From NCBI RefSeq assembly GCF_000717055.1, contig NZ_JNXI01000017.1:62001-126000 (forward strand): 64,000 nucleotides of DNA. The letters run 5' to 3'. This DNA comes from Streptomyces iakyrus. Its GTDB lineage: Bacteria; Actinomycetota; Actinomycetes; Streptomycetales; Streptomycetaceae. Both the position numbers and the translations under genes were made by a program. Below the pieces are notes generated by a model that was given only the letters and a program-made list of their open reading frames with translations, had not been told where the DNA came from and made no database searches. This document shows positions 49,020 through 58,047 of this stretch, piece after piece (position 1 is the first letter of the stretch; every line of letters starts with the position of its first letter).

Positions 49020-50089
49020 GACCGCAGCCGTTCTCGGGCCGCCGGACGGGGCGCGGGCGTCGGCTCGCCGCTTGGGAACGGGGTGTGCGGCCGGGCCTTG
49101 CGGTGCACGAGGCGCCCGCGCAGCCAGTGCCAGGTCGCGGCGGGCGGGACGAGGGCGCTGGTCACCGTCATGGTGAGCACCTCGTCGCGGGTGCCGGGCC
49201 CGGGCAGGATGCGGGCGAGGGCGAACTCCGCGGTGCCGGCCAGCCAGGTGGCGGCGCAGGCCGCGGCGGCCCGGTGCCGGCCGAGCAGGGCGCAGCCGAG
49301 CGCCGCCACTCCCGCTCCGGTCACCGCCAGGTGCAGGGGCAGGCGGCCGCGGGAGGCCTCCGCCCGGCGCCACCAGTGACGGCCGTGCAGCCGGGTCATC
49401 AGCACGTCGTCGGCGTTGCCGGCCTGGAGCCGGACGGAGATCCAGCGCCCGGTCTGCCGTACGGGGTGGGTGGTGGTGCGTCGGCCGGTGGTGAGCGTCC
49501 AGCCGGCGTCGAGCGTGCGCAGGGCGAGGTCGGCGTCCTCCCGGAAGGCCCGCCGGAAGCGTTCGTCGAATCCCCCGACGGCCACCAGCGCGTCCCGGCG
49601 GTAGGCCATGTCGGCGGTGATCCAGCGGGCGTCGGCGAGACCGGCCGTGTTGCGTTCCCAGTCGGTGGGGCGCCGGCCGGCGGGCAGCGGCACCTCGATG
49701 CGGGCGGTGATCCCGGCGGTGCGCGCGGTCGCGGCGGCCAGGTCGAGGGTCAGGTCGTCGCGCCAGGTGGGCCCGGGTACGACGTCGTCGTCGAGGAAGA
49801 CGATCCAGGGCACGTCACCGGCGGCCCGCCAGCCGAGGTTGCGTGCGGCGGCCGGTCCGCGTGCCCCGCCGGGCACGACGACGGTGCGCGCGCGCAGGGA
49901 CGGCGGAACGTGGGCGGTGAGGGTGGCCCGGGCCGTGTCGGGGCGGTCGTCGACGAGGACGATCCGGGCCGGGCCCGGTCCGGTGGCCTCGGCGAGGGCG
50001 TGCAGGCAGGCGCTCAGGCTGGGCCGTCCGAGGGTCGGGATCACCACGGCGTACTCGGCGTCGGGAGCCGGGGCGTCGGGTCCGGTCAT
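49016..50089 (-). CDS. GT2-family glycosyltransferase
   Basis: A 357-residue enzyme; ATG at 50089 overlapping the carbamoyltransferase stop. An A-fold nucleotide-sugar domain (about 12-240) has YAVVIPTLGRPSLSACLHAL, VLVDDRPD, the metal-binding FLDDDVVPGP (DxD) and FREDADLALRTLDAG (ED motif). It ends in a membrane-associated hydrophobic region (LAVTGAGVAALGCALLGRH, SALVPPAATW) and a Pro/Arg tail. It is an inverting transferase, probably at the membrane. An RWITADMAYRRDALVAVGGFDERF segment is typical of GT2 enzymes that add sugars to cell-surface polymers. Confidence 0.88.
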   Translation of the reverse strand: MTGPDAPAPDAEYAVVIPTLGRPSLSACLHALAEATGPGPARIVLVDDRPDTARATLTAHVPPSLRARTVVVPGGARGPAAARNLGWRAAGDVPWIVFLDDDVVPGPTWRDDLTLDLAAATARTAGITARIEVPLPAGRRPTDWERNTAGLADARWITADMAYRRDALVAVGGFDERFRRAFREDADLALRTLDAGWTLTTGRRTTTHPVRQTGRWISVRLQAGNADDVLMTRLHGRHWWRRAEASRGRLPLHLAVTGAGVAALGCALLGRHRAAAACAATWLAGTAEFALARILPGPGTRDEVLTMTVTSALVPPAATWHWLRGRLVHRKARPHTPFPSGEPTPAPRPAARERLRS

Positions 50090-51762
50090 CGGGGGCCTCC
50101 GGCGTCGTCGCTGCGGGAGTCGGTACGGAAGAGGTCGCCGCGCCGGATCGCGTACGGGCCGATGGCCAGCAGGTCGACGGGCGAGGAGCCGAAGCACTCC
50201 AGGGCGTCGCGCGGGTCGTCGACCATGGGCCGGCCGGCGGTGTTGAGGCTGGTGTTGACGACCACGGGCAGGCCGGTGAGCCGCTCGAACTCGCGGAGCA
50301 TGGCGGCGACCAGGGGTTCGCGATCCGGGTCGACGGTCTGGATGCGGGCGGTGCCGTCGACGTGCACGACGGCGGGGACGCGCTCCCGCCACGCCGGGGC
50401 CACGTCGTGCACGAACAGCATGTACGGGCTGGGCAGCGGGCCGTCGAAGAGGTCGGCCGCGCGGTCGGCGAGGACCATGGGGGCGACGGGCCGGAACTGT
50501 TCGCGTCCCTTGACGTCGTTGAGCCGTTCGAGGTTGCCCGCGTGGCCGGGGTGGGCCAGCAGGGAGCGGTGGCCGAGGGCCCGGGGGCCGTACTCGGAGC
50601 GGCCCTGGAACCAGGCGACGATCCCGTTGTCCGCCAGGGCGCGGGCGACGGTCGCGGTGATGTCCTGGGGCCGTTCGAAGGGGACGGCGGCGGTCTTCAG
50701 CCAGGCTCCGAGTTCGGCGTCGGACCACTCCCGGCCGAGGTCGGCACCGGTCATGGGCGACGGCTCGTCGCCCTCCACGGCGGACAGCAGCAGGGCGCCG
50801 CCCAGGGCAGTCCCGGCGTCTCCCGCGGCGGGCTGCACCCACACCCGGGAGAAGGGTCCCTCGCGGGCGATCCGGGAGTTGGCGACGCAGTTGAGGGCGA
50901 CGCCGCCGGCCAGGGTGAGCACCCGGTCGTGGGTCCGGCCGTGCAGCCAGCGCACCAGGTCGAGCAGGGTTTCCTCCAGCACGGCCTGCGCACTGGCGGC
51001 GACGTCGGCGTGGTCCTGCGTCCAGGGCTCGTCGGGGCCGCGGGGCGGACACAGCTCGTGCCAGGGCACCCCGGTGGCGTGGAAGCCGCCGTCTCCGGTG
51101 GGGTACACGTGGCGGCGCAGTTCGGCGAGCATGCGCGGCCTGCCGTGGGAAGCGAGGGCCATGACCTTGAACTCGTCGGAGGAGCGCAGGAAGCCGAGGT
51201 GTTCGGTGAGTTCCTCGTAGACCAGGCCGAGCGAGTGCGGCAGGTCCTGGGCGTGCAGTGCCTCCAGGCGGTCGCCCACGCGGCGCGCGGCCAGGTGGGA
51301 AGCGCGTTCGCCACGGCCGTCGAGGACCAGGACGGAGGAGTTCCCGGCGTCCGGTGCGGCGAAGGCGCTGGAGGCGGCGTGGGCCATGTGGTGCGGGACG
51401 AAGCGGACGAGGCCGGGGTCGAGACCGGGCAGGGCGGTCTTCAGGAAGGCGGGTGCCTCGCGGGCGTAGGTCAGCCGCAGGTGGTCCCAGGGGTCGTCCA
51501 GCCCCATGTCCGCGGCGGGCCGGGCGAGCCGGGGGTCGAAGGAGTAGGTGACCGCGTCGAGGTCCTGCGGGCGCAGCCCGGCCCGCTTCAGGCACCAGGC
51601 CGCAGCCTGCTCGGGCAGTTCCCAGGCGGAGAACGGCAGGGGCCTCTTGCCGTGCTTGCGCCGGGAGAACCGCTCCTCCTCCGCGGCGGCGACGGTCCTT
51701 CCGTCGATCACCAGGGCGGCGGCGGGGTCGTGGAAGAGGGCGTTGATTCCGAGGATGCGCAT
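50086..51762 (-). CDS. Carbamoyltransferase (NodU/CmcH/TobZ family)
   Basis: A 558-residue two-domain enzyme. The N-terminal Kae1-like domain (about 1-340) begins MRILGINALFHDPAAALV and contains the metal site HHMAHAASSAF and VLVLDGRGE, LTLAGGVALNCVAN and GDAGTALGGALL. The C-terminal YrdC-like domain (about 365-550) has ARALADNGIVAWFQGRSEYGPRALGHRS and VVNTSLNTAGRPMVDDPRDALECF. It makes carbamoyl-adenylate from carbamoyl phosphate and ATP and passes the carbamoyl group to a hydroxyl of a sugar or antibiotic. Here the likely acceptor is the heptose-containing glycan or a derivative. It starts 66 bases after the epimerase stop. Confidence 0.93.
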   Translation of the reverse strand: MRILGINALFHDPAAALVIDGRTVAAAEEERFSRRKHGKRPLPFSAWELPEQAAAWCLKRAGLRPQDLDAVTYSFDPRLARPAADMGLDDPWDHLRLTYAREAPAFLKTALPGLDPGLVRFVPHHMAHAASSAFAAPDAGNSSVLVLDGRGERASHLAARRVGDRLEALHAQDLPHSLGLVYEELTEHLGFLRSSDEFKVMALASHGRPRMLAELRRHVYPTGDGGFHATGVPWHELCPPRGPDEPWTQDHADVAASAQAVLEETLLDLVRWLHGRTHDRVLTLAGGVALNCVANSRIAREGPFSRVWVQPAAGDAGTALGGALLLSAVEGDEPSPMTGADLGREWSDAELGAWLKTAAVPFERPQDITATVARALADNGIVAWFQGRSEYGPRALGHRSLLAHPGHAGNLERLNDVKGREQFRPVAPMVLADRAADLFDGPLPSPYMLFVHDVAPAWRERVPAVVHVDGTARIQTVDPDREPLVAAMLREFERLTGLPVVVNTSLNTAGRPMVDDPRDALECFGSSPVDLLAIGPYAIRRGDLFRTDSRSDDAGGPR

Positions 51763-51828
51763 GGGCAGACGGGCCTTTCGGCGGTCGGGGACACCAGGGC
51801 GCGGGGGTGCGGGGTGCCCGGGGCGGGG

Positions 51829-52794
51829 TCAGTCCTCGGTACCGGCCTCGCGGAACCAGGCAATCGTGCGGCGCAGCCCCTCCTCGGCGCGGACCTGCGG
51901 GTCCCAGCCGAGCTTGTCGCGGGCCAGGGTGATGTCCGGGCAGCGCACGGCCGGGTCGTCGACCGGGCGTTCGATGTAGCGGATCTCCGAGGAGGACTCG
52001 GCGAGTTCGACGACCAGGCGGGCCAGGTCGAGCATGGTGATCTCGGTGGGGTTGCCGATGTTGACGGGGCCGCGCATGCCGTGGGCGGCGGCGGCGAGGA
52101 TGCCGCGCACGGTGTCGTCGACGTAGCACAGCGACCGGGTCTGGCGGCCGTCGCCGGTCACGGTGAGGGGCTCGCCGGCCAGGGCCTGGCGGACGAAGGT
52201 GGGCACCGCGCGCCCGTCGTGGCCGCGCATCCGGGGGCCGTAGGTGTTGAACAGCCGCACGATGCAGGTGTCGGTGCCCTGGGCGTCGGCGTGGGCGGTG
52301 GTCAGCGCCTCGCCGAAGCGTTTGGCCTCGTCGTAGACGCTGCGCGGGCCGACGGGGTTGACGTTGCCCCAGTAGCGCTCGTCCTGGGGATTCTGCAGCG
52401 GGTCGCCGTAGACCTCGGAGGTCGAGGCCAGGACGAAGCGGGCGCTGGAGGAGTGGGCGAGTTCCAGGGCGTTGCGGGTGCCGAGGCTGCCGGTCTCCAT
52501 CGTGTGCAGCGGGAGGCGCAGGTAGTCCGCCGGGGACGCCGGAGAGGCGAAGTGCAGGACGAGGTCCGGCGGCCGCTTGATCCGCAGCTCCTCGGCGACG
52601 TCGGCCTGGACGAGCGTGAAACCGGGCTGTTCGAGCAGCGGCGATATGTTCTCGGGCCGGCCGGTGCTGAAGTCGTCCACGCAGGTGACGGCCGTGCCCG
52701 CGTCCAGCAGGGCGGCGCACAGATGGGAGCCGACGAACCCGGCTCCGCCGGTGACGACGGCGTGTTCCCAGTTCCGTGAGAGAGCGGTGGTCAT
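51829..52794 (-). CDS. NAD-dependent sugar epimerase/dehydratase, UDP-glucuronate decarboxylase-like
   Basis: A 321-residue extended-SDR enzyme; ATG at 52794 after GGAGGAG. Rossmann motif TGGAGFVGSHL; active-site SVYDEAKR has the Tyr-x3-Lys pair. HFASPASPADYLRLPLHTMETGSLGT, STSEVYGDPLQNPQDERYWGNVNPVGPRS and RLFNTYGPRM are very close to UDP-xylose synthase (UXS). It probably decarboxylates UDP-glucuronate to UDP-xylose, or acts as an epimerase on a related sugar. It is the first gene of the nine-gene glycan cluster. Confidence 0.88.
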   Translation of the reverse strand: MTTALSRNWEHAVVTGGAGFVGSHLCAALLDAGTAVTCVDDFSTGRPENISPLLEQPGFTLVQADVAEELRIKRPPDLVLHFASPASPADYLRLPLHTMETGSLGTRNALELAHSSSARFVLASTSEVYGDPLQNPQDERYWGNVNPVGPRSVYDEAKRFGEALTTAHADAQGTDTCIVRLFNTYGPRMRGHDGRAVPTFVRQALAGEPLTVTGDGRQTRSLCYVDDTVRGILAAAAHGMRGPVNIGNPTEITMLDLARLVVELAESSSEIRYIERPVDDPAVRCPDITLARDKLGWDPQVRAEEGLRRTIAWFREAGTED

Positions 52795-52900
52795 GTCGGT
52801 CACTCCTCCGTCGGCGGCGGCGCGTGGCACGACGGCCGCGCTGCGGTCCGGCGAGACCGGTGGCCGCAGGGCCGTCGAGCCCACGCTCAGCCTCCGACGG

Positions 52901-52914
52901 CCGTGCGCGCACGG
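52901..52914. repeat. 14-bp perfect palindrome near the glycan cluster start
   Basis: CCGTGCGCGCACGG lies 106 bases upstream of the first gene of the glycan cluster. It may be an operator or a coincidence in GC-rich sequence. Confidence 0.35.
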
Positions 52915-53009
52915 CACGGCCATGTACGGCAAACCGGTGAGTCACGGAGGGTGATATGCGAGGGCGTCGCGCTGCCGGCGGAGGCCGGGGCGGAGGAAGC
53001 CCGGAGGTG

Positions 53010-53537
53010 TCAGGCGATCAGCGTGCGGCCCTGGTTCAGGCGGTCGAGGAGCTGGTTCTGGTGCAGGCCGGCGACCGGGGCGAGGAGGTCCGGGTGGCGC
53101 AGCAGGACCGCGGCGTTCCGGTCGCTGTCGTCGGGAGCGACGAGGCGGCGGAACCCGGCGGGTGCCGCGGTGCCGTGGCTGCCGTCGGCGAGGGCGGCGA
53201 CGGCCCGGGCCGCCAGCTCCGGTTCGGTCAGCAGGCAGGCCGCCCAGCTGGCCACGACCTCGTCCACCCAGGTGCGCCAGGCGTGTGCGTCCATGTCCTC
53301 GCCGAGGGCCGCGTCGGCGCCGGTGACCCAGTCCAGCCGCCCGGAACCGCCCGGTCCGGCCAGGTCGAGCAGGGCGGCGTCCATCGCGGTCGGGTACCTG
53401 AGCCAGGCCGCGACCGTCACGGCCTGGCGGGCCTGGACCTCGCACAGGGCGGACGCCAGGGCGCCGCCGGTGGCGGGGAAGGCGCGGGTCAGCCACTGGG
53501 CGGTGGCCGCGATGACCGGGGAGAGATCTGCTTGCAC
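53010..53537 (-). CDS. Conserved protein of unknown function
   Basis: A 175-residue helical soluble protein. The GTG start at 53537 (VQADLSPVIAATAQW) is an estimate; the frame stays open to 53669 and no strong ribosome binding site is seen. It has no signal or membrane segment. Features: a Trp-rich middle (SGRLDWVTGADAALGEDMDAHAWRTWVDEVVASWAACLL) and a tail FRRLVAPDDSDRNAAVLLRHPDLLAPVAGLHQNQLLDRLNQ. I do not recognise a family. It is divergent from the gene at 53777. Confidence 0.55.
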   Translation of the reverse strand: MQADLSPVIAATAQWLTRAFPATGGALASALCEVQARQAVTVAAWLRYPTAMDAALLDLAGPGGSGRLDWVTGADAALGEDMDAHAWRTWVDEVVASWAACLLTEPELAARAVAALADGSHGTAAPAGFRRLVAPDDSDRNAAVLLRHPDLLAPVAGLHQNQLLDRLNQGRTLIA

Positions 53538-53776
53538 TGCCGGGCCGTCCGAGGGAAGGGAACGGGGATCTGGTCGTAGACGGTAACCGCCCGTTCCGGC
53601 GCCCGGACGTGATCGGGACCTCGTCCGGGACGTGGCCTCGGCCACACCCGCCGACGGGCGAAGCCGCACCCCGGGGCGGCTCGTTTCGCGGCAGAGGGGC
53701 CGGGCACCCGGCCCGCGTGTTCCCCCACGGTCGCGAATCCGCTGGCCCGGCCCGGCGTGCGGGTGCCCGGCCGCCG

Positions 53777-54409
53777 GTGCGCTCGCTGCGCTTCGACGGC
53801 TGGATCGCGGGGATCGGCACGACGTCCGGTGCCCGCGTGGTGCTCGGGCACTGGCCGCGGTCGCCGTGGGGGCCGTTCAGCGACGTGATGGTCGAAGAGG
53901 CCGACGGGCGGCGGCTGCTGCTGGCGCCCACCGGCGAGACGGCGGACTTCGTCGCCGGCACCTACGTCTTCGACGAGGTGCGGGTCGTACCGGTCGAGGT
54001 GCGGATCGCCGACCGCCGGCACTGGACCGTCACCGCCCCGCCGCTCCATCTGCGCTTCAGCACCGGCCGCCGGAACCTGCCGGGCCTGGCGCTGCGGGCG
54101 GTCCCGGGCCGGCTCGCCACCCGTCCGGGCTGGATCGCCCTGTGGGACCGGCCCGCCCGTCTGCTGCTGGGGGCGCGCACCCACGGCAGCGCCCGGGCCG
54201 GACGGCACCAGTGGTACGGCGCCCGGGATCTGCACCCGGTCACCTCCGCCACCGTCACCTACGAGGGCGAGAGCCTCGGTGCCCTCGCCCCGGTCGAGCC
54301 CCCCGTGCGCTTCGGGACCGGCTCGACACCCCGCCCTCCCTGCCTGGTGCGGATCACCACGACGGTGGCCGTCGAGCAGGACCGGAGTACGACAGGAGCC
54401 GCGTCATGA
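53777..54409 (+). CDS. Conserved protein of unknown function (beta-rich)
   Basis: A 210-residue protein; the start is uncertain, and GTG at 53777 (VRSLRFDGWIAGIGTTSG) begins the conserved-looking part. Strand-rich with FDGWIAGIGTTSGARVVLGHWPRSPWGPFSDVMVEEADGRRLLLAPTGETADFVAGTYVFDEVRVVPVEV, then THGSARAGRHQWYGARDL. It has no signal peptide or membrane helix. I do not recognise the family. It is translationally coupled to the next gene (ATGA overlap at 54406-54409). Confidence 0.6.
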   Translation: MRSLRFDGWIAGIGTTSGARVVLGHWPRSPWGPFSDVMVEEADGRRLLLAPTGETADFVAGTYVFDEVRVVPVEVRIADRRHWTVTAPPLHLRFSTGRRNLPGLALRAVPGRLATRPGWIALWDRPARLLLGARTHGSARAGRHQWYGARDLHPVTSATVTYEGESLGALAPVEPPVRFGTGSTPRPPCLVRITTTVAVEQDRSTTGAAS

Positions 54410-54939
54410 CGGAACAGCGAGCGGATACGCCGGGCGCCGAACGTGCCCCGGCCACCGACATGTCCCTGCTGGGCATCTACCTCAACGACCATCTCGCCGG
54501 TGCCACCGCCGGCACCGCGCGGGTGCGCTACCTGCTGCGCTCGTGCCGGGGCTCGGCGCTCGCGGACGCGCTGGCCCCGGTCGCCGCCGAGATCGCCGAC
54601 GACCGGACGAGCCTGCTGCACATCATGCGGCGCCTGGACGTCCCGGTACGCCGCTACAAGGTCTACGCAGGCCGGGCGGCCGAGCAGGTGGGACGGCTGA
54701 AGAGCAACGGCAGTCTGGTACGACGGTCCCCGCTGAGCACGCTGTGGGAGCTGGAGGCGCTGGCGCTCGGTGTGGAGGGCAAGACGGCGGGCTGGGAGAC
54801 GCTCCGCGATCTGGCCACCACGGACGAACGCCTCGACGCCCGGCAGCTCGACGAGCTCATCGAACGGGCTCGGCGGCAGCACGCCACGCTGGAGGCGCTG
54901 CGCCACAAGCAGGTCGTGGTCGCCTTCCGCGCTGCCTGA
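54406..54939 (+). CDS. Conserved helical protein of unknown function
   Basis: A 177-residue protein; ATG at 54406 after ACAGGAG, overlapping the previous stop. After a disordered tail of 18 residues the protein is all-helical: SLLGIYLNDHLAGATAGTARVRYLLRSC, LADALAPVAAEIADDRTSLLHIMRRLDVPVRRYKVYAGRAAEQVGRLKSNG, SPLSTLWELEALALGVEGKTAGWETLRDLA. The pattern suggests a four-helix bundle of the ferritin-like type, but metal ligands are not evident. Streptomycetes have many homologue-like proteins without assigned function. Confidence 0.65.
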   Translation: MTEQRADTPGAERAPATDMSLLGIYLNDHLAGATAGTARVRYLLRSCRGSALADALAPVAAEIADDRTSLLHIMRRLDVPVRRYKVYAGRAAEQVGRLKSNGSLVRRSPLSTLWELEALALGVEGKTAGWETLRDLATTDERLDARQLDELIERARRQHATLEALRHKQVVVAFRAA

Positions 54940-54954
54940 GGGTCCGGGCCCGGC

Positions 54955-55278
54955 TCACCAGAACCTGCTGCCGAGGGCGGGCTGATGGGCCAGTTGTACG
55001 GCGTCGCGCAGCCGCAGCGCGACACTGATGGTGGCGCGCAGGGCGGACGGGCGTACGGTCTGGGCGGTCTCGGTGGCGAGGACCAGCAGGCAGGACGCCG
55101 CCTGTTCGACCACCGGGACCGGCAGGGTGAAGTCGTTGTCGGCGGCCGTGCGGAACGCCTTCAGGGGGATCGCGGCTCCGTCGATGGCCCGGTGCGCGGC
55201 CTGCTCCAGGTGCTGTGCGGCCTGTTCGCACACGGGGGCGGGCAGGGCGATGGTGCGCTGGAACGGTGAACTCGTCAT
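54955..55278 (-). CDS. Small conserved helical protein
   Basis: A 107-residue protein; ATG at 55278 (MTSSPFQRTIALPAPVCEQAAQ). It is predicted to be mostly helical, soluble and without signal peptide. Motifs: LPAPVCEQAAQHLEQAAHRAIDGAAIPLKAFRTAADNDFTLPVPVVEQAASCLLVLA, in which PAPVCEQAAxHLE and PVPVVEQAASCLL look like an internal duplication. The function is unknown. It is divergent from the fructosamine kinase gene. Confidence 0.55.
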   Translation of the reverse strand: MTSSPFQRTIALPAPVCEQAAQHLEQAAHRAIDGAAIPLKAFRTAADNDFTLPVPVVEQAASCLLVLATETAQTVRPSALRATISVALRLRDAVQLAHQPALGSRFW

Positions 55279-55417
55279 GACCCGACTGCTCCCCCGGCGG
55301 TGGCCGGTTCTGTCGGCCGGGGGCGGGATTTCACCGTCCCGCGTGACCGGAGCGTGGCACATGTCCTGGAGTGGTCTGGAGTCGAAACGCCCGACCGAAG
55401 GCGGAGAAGGAGCTCGT

Positions 55418-56272
55418 ATGACCGTCTGTTCCGACGTCGTGACCCGGCTGACCGGGCGGGCGGTCAGCGGTGCCAGGCCGCTGTCGGGGGCTCTCACCGA
55501 GGTCACCCTCGACGACGGGCGCGTCGTGGTCGTCAAGCGGTCCGCCGAACCGGGGGCGGCGCGGGCCGAGGCGGCGGGGCTGCGGTGGCTGGCCGCCGCC
55601 GGGAGCGTGCGGCTGCCGGCGGTGCACGGGCACGAGGAGGGCCGGCTGGTCATCGACCGGGTTGCCCGGGGCCGGCCGGACCGGGAGGCGGCGTTGCGGT
55701 TCGGCCGGGACCTCGCGGCGCTGCACGCCGCCGGAGCGCCTGCCTTCGGGGCGCCGCCACCGGGCGGGCCGGTGGACGCGTACATCGGGCTCGCGCCGAT
55801 GCGCAACGAGCAGGGCACCGACTGGCCGCGCTGGTACGCCGAGCAGCGCGTGCTGCCCTATCTGCGGCGGGCGGTGGACCAGGGCACGGTCCTGGCCGGT
55901 GAGGCGGCCGTCGTGGAGCGTCTGTGCGAGCGGCTGCCGGCGTTGGCGGGGCCGGCCGAGCCGCCCGCGCGGCTGCACGGCGACCTGTGGAGCGGCAACG
56001 TGCTGTGGGCGGCCGACGGACACGTGTGGCTGATCGACCCGGCCGCGCACGGCGGGCACCGGGAGACGGATCTGGCGATGCTGCGCCTGTTCGGCTGTCC
56101 CCATCTGGAGCGGGTGCTGGACGGCTACCAGGAGGTGGCGCCGCTCGCGGACGGCTGGGCGGGGCGCGTCGGCGTGCACCAGCTGTTCCCGCTGCTGGTG
56201 CACGCCGTGCTGTTCGGCCGGGGCTACGCGGAACAGGGCCTCGCGGTGGCCCGTTCGGCCCTGCAGGGGTGA
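55418..56272 (+). CDS. Fructosamine/ketosamine 3-kinase family protein
   Basis: A 284-residue enzyme; ATG at 55418 after AGAAGGAG. It has the fructosamine-kinase (aminoglycoside-phosphotransferase-like) pattern: VTLDDGRVVVVKRSA (ATP lysine), a helix RAEAAGLRWLAAAG, VDAYIGLAPMRNEQGTDWPRWYAEQRVLPYLRRAV, catalytic RLHGDLWSGNVLWA (HGDLWxxN) and metal-binding LIDPAAHGGHRETDLAML. The HGDLWSGN and IDPA.YGHRE-type motifs define the family. It phosphorylates ketosamines on glycated proteins or sugars, triggering deglycation. Confidence 0.92.
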   Translation: MTVCSDVVTRLTGRAVSGARPLSGALTEVTLDDGRVVVVKRSAEPGAARAEAAGLRWLAAAGSVRLPAVHGHEEGRLVIDRVARGRPDREAALRFGRDLAALHAAGAPAFGAPPPGGPVDAYIGLAPMRNEQGTDWPRWYAEQRVLPYLRRAVDQGTVLAGEAAVVERLCERLPALAGPAEPPARLHGDLWSGNVLWAADGHVWLIDPAAHGGHRETDLAMLRLFGCPHLERVLDGYQEVAPLADGWAGRVGVHQLFPLLVHAVLFGRGYAEQGLAVARSALQG

Positions 56273-56276
56273 CCCG

Positions 56277-57935
56277 TCAGCGGGTCACGACGTGCCGTTC
56301 GTCGGGGACGCAGTGGGTCATGGTCAGGCCCTCCACGTCGCGCGGCTCGTTCTTGCCGAGCTTGGCGAGGCGTTCACGGTCGTCGTCCGTGAGGTCCTGG
56401 CTCGCCAGCGGCTCCAGTCCTGACACGTCCTCCGGGCCGATGCCCAGTCCCTCGCCGACCCGCAGGCCGAGGTCGTTCTCGACGAGCAGGAAGTGCCAGA
56501 CCATGCGCTCCTGGATCGCCCGGTCGCACTGGGAAAGTTGACCGATGAAGTTCTTCACCAGGTCGTCGCGCTCCCAGTCCTCCAGCAGCAGGTAGCGCTG
56601 CCCGGCCTGGAGGTAGTCGTTGGTGCGGGGGATGCGCTTGCGGGTGAGCCGGCCGGTGATCTCGGGGCCCTGCTCGTCGTGGGTCGGGTACCGGGCCTCG
56701 CGCAGACCGCCGGTGATCGACGGCTCGTAGTTGACGTGCGGGTTCTCGCCCCCGCCGTCCACGTGGTAGGTCATCTGGCCGTCGCGCTGGTTGGTGCGCA
56801 CGTCCGCGTTCTTGGCCTGGTTGACGGGGAGCTGGAGGTAGTTGGCGCCGACCCGGTAGCGCTGGGTGTCGCTGTAGGAGAAGGTCCGGCCGATGAGCAT
56901 CTTGTCGTCGGAGAAGTCCAGGCCGTCGACGAGGACGCCGGTGCCGAAGGAGATCTGCTCGTTCTCGGCGAAGAAGTCCTGCGGCATCCTGTCGAGCACC
57001 ATCCGGCCCACCGGCTTGGGCGGGAAGTCCTGCTCGGGCCAGGTCTTGGTGTCGTCCAGGGGGTCGAAGTCGAGCTCCGGGTGGTCGTGGTCGTCCATCA
57101 TCTGGACGAGCAGTTCCCACTCCGGGTGGTCACCGCGGGCGACCGCCTCGTACAGGTCCTTGGTGGCGTGGCCGAGGGTGTCGGCCTGGACGTTGGCCGC
57201 GTCCTCCTCGGTCATGCTGCGCACGCCCTGCTTGGGCATCCAGTGGTACTTGACGAGCCTGGTGTCGCCGTCGGGGTTCACCCACTTGTACGTGTTGACG
57301 CCGAAGCCCTGCATGTGGCGGTAGTCGGCGGGGATGCCGCGCGGGCTGAACAGGTTGACCAGCATGTGCATCGCCTCGGGCGTCTGCGACATGAAGTCGA
57401 AGATGCGGCCCGGCTGCTGTTCGAAGGTCACCGGGTCCGGCTTGAGGGCGTGGATGACGTCCGGGAACTTGATGGCGTCGCGGATGAAGAAGACGCCCAG
57501 GTTGTTGCCGACCAGGTCCCAGTTGCCGTCTTCGGTGTAGAACTTGACGGCGAAACCACGTGGGTCGCGGGCGGCCTCGGAGGAGTCGCGGCCGCCGATG
57601 ACGGTGGAGAAGCGGACGGCGACGTCCGTGCGCTTGCCGCGCTCCTGGAACAGTTTGGCCCGGGTGTAGCGGCTGATGGGCTCGTCGCCCCAGGTGCCGT
57701 AGGCCTCGAAGTGGCCGTAGGCGGTGACGCCGCGGGCGTGCACGACGCGCTCGGGGATGCGCTCGCGGTCGAAGTGACTGATCTTCTCCAGGAGCTGGTA
57801 GTTCTCCAGCGTGGCGGGGCCGCGGGCGCCGACCGTGCGCTGGTTCTGGTTGTCGTAGACCGGATGGCCCTGGCGGTTGGTGAGTACCTTGCGGTCGTCG
57901 CCCGGAGCGGGGCCGGTACCGGATACGTCCGTCAT
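56277..57935 (-). CDS. Monofunctional heme catalase
   Basis: A 552-residue enzyme; ATG at 57935 with AAGGAG nine bases upstream. Catalytic His in [15 protein letters not shown] (near residue 65), Asn in [15 protein letters not shown], and proximal heme Tyr in [15 protein letters not shown] with the R-x3-Y spacing. NADPH-binding and wrapping domains follow and the helical C-terminus has [20 protein letters not shown]. It decomposes hydrogen peroxide. It is medium length (small-subunit clade plus a short C-terminal extension), without the flavodoxin-like domain of large catalases. A sigma-B-like promoter lies upstream inside the end of the neighbouring gene. It is convergent with the fructosamine kinase, only four bases apart. 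Confidence 0.95.
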   Translation of the reverse strand: MTDVSGTGPAPGDDRKVLTNRQGHPVYDNQNQRTVGARGPATLENYQLLEKISHFDRERIPERVVHARGVTAYGHFEAYGTWGDEPISRYTRAKLFQERGKRTDVAVRFSTVIGGRDSSEAARDPRGFAVKFYTEDGNWDLVGNNLGVFFIRDAIKFPDVIHALKPDPVTFEQQPGRIFDFMSQTPEAMHMLVNLFSPRGIPADYRHMQGFGVNTYKWVNPDGDTRLVKYHWMPKQGVRSMTEEDAANVQADTLGHATKDLYEAVARGDHPEWELLVQMMDDHDHPELDFDPLDDTKTWPEQDFPPKPVGRMVLDRMPQDFFAENEQISFGTGVLVDGLDFSDDKMLIGRTFSYSDTQRYRVGANYLQLPVNQAKNADVRTNQRDGQMTYHVDGGGENPHVNYEPSITGGLREARYPTHDEQGPEITGRLTRKRIPRTNDYLQAGQRYLLLEDWERDDLVKNFIGQLSQCDRAIQERMVWHFLLVENDLGLRVGEGLGIGPEDVSGLEPLASQDLTDDDRERLAKLGKNEPRDVEGLTMTHCVPDERHVVTR

Positions 57936-58023
57936 GTGCGTGGGCTCCTTCGGCTCGTGACCGGCGGCCGGCCGGGCCGTTGCCGTGAGCGACCGCCCGG
58001 CCGGTCCTGGCGGGACGGGCCGG

Positions 58024-58047
58024 GTACCCGGAGGCGGGGGGTCACTC
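58024..58047 (-). promoter_or_regulatory. Sigma-B-like promoter for the catalase gene
   Basis: On the minus strand GAGT (58044-58047), a 14-base spacer and GGGTAC (58024-58029) fit GNNT-N14-16-GGGTAC. It lies about 90 bases before the catalase ATG and overlaps the end of the gene upstream. Confidence 0.55.

Noticed and set aside
49016..52945. Single 1309-residue protein joining GT2, carbamoyltransferase and epimerase regions
   Set aside because: Only the last 357 residues carry glycosyltransferase motifs; upstream it runs in a shifted frame over the carbamoyltransferase and epimerase genes, which have their own starts and motifs.
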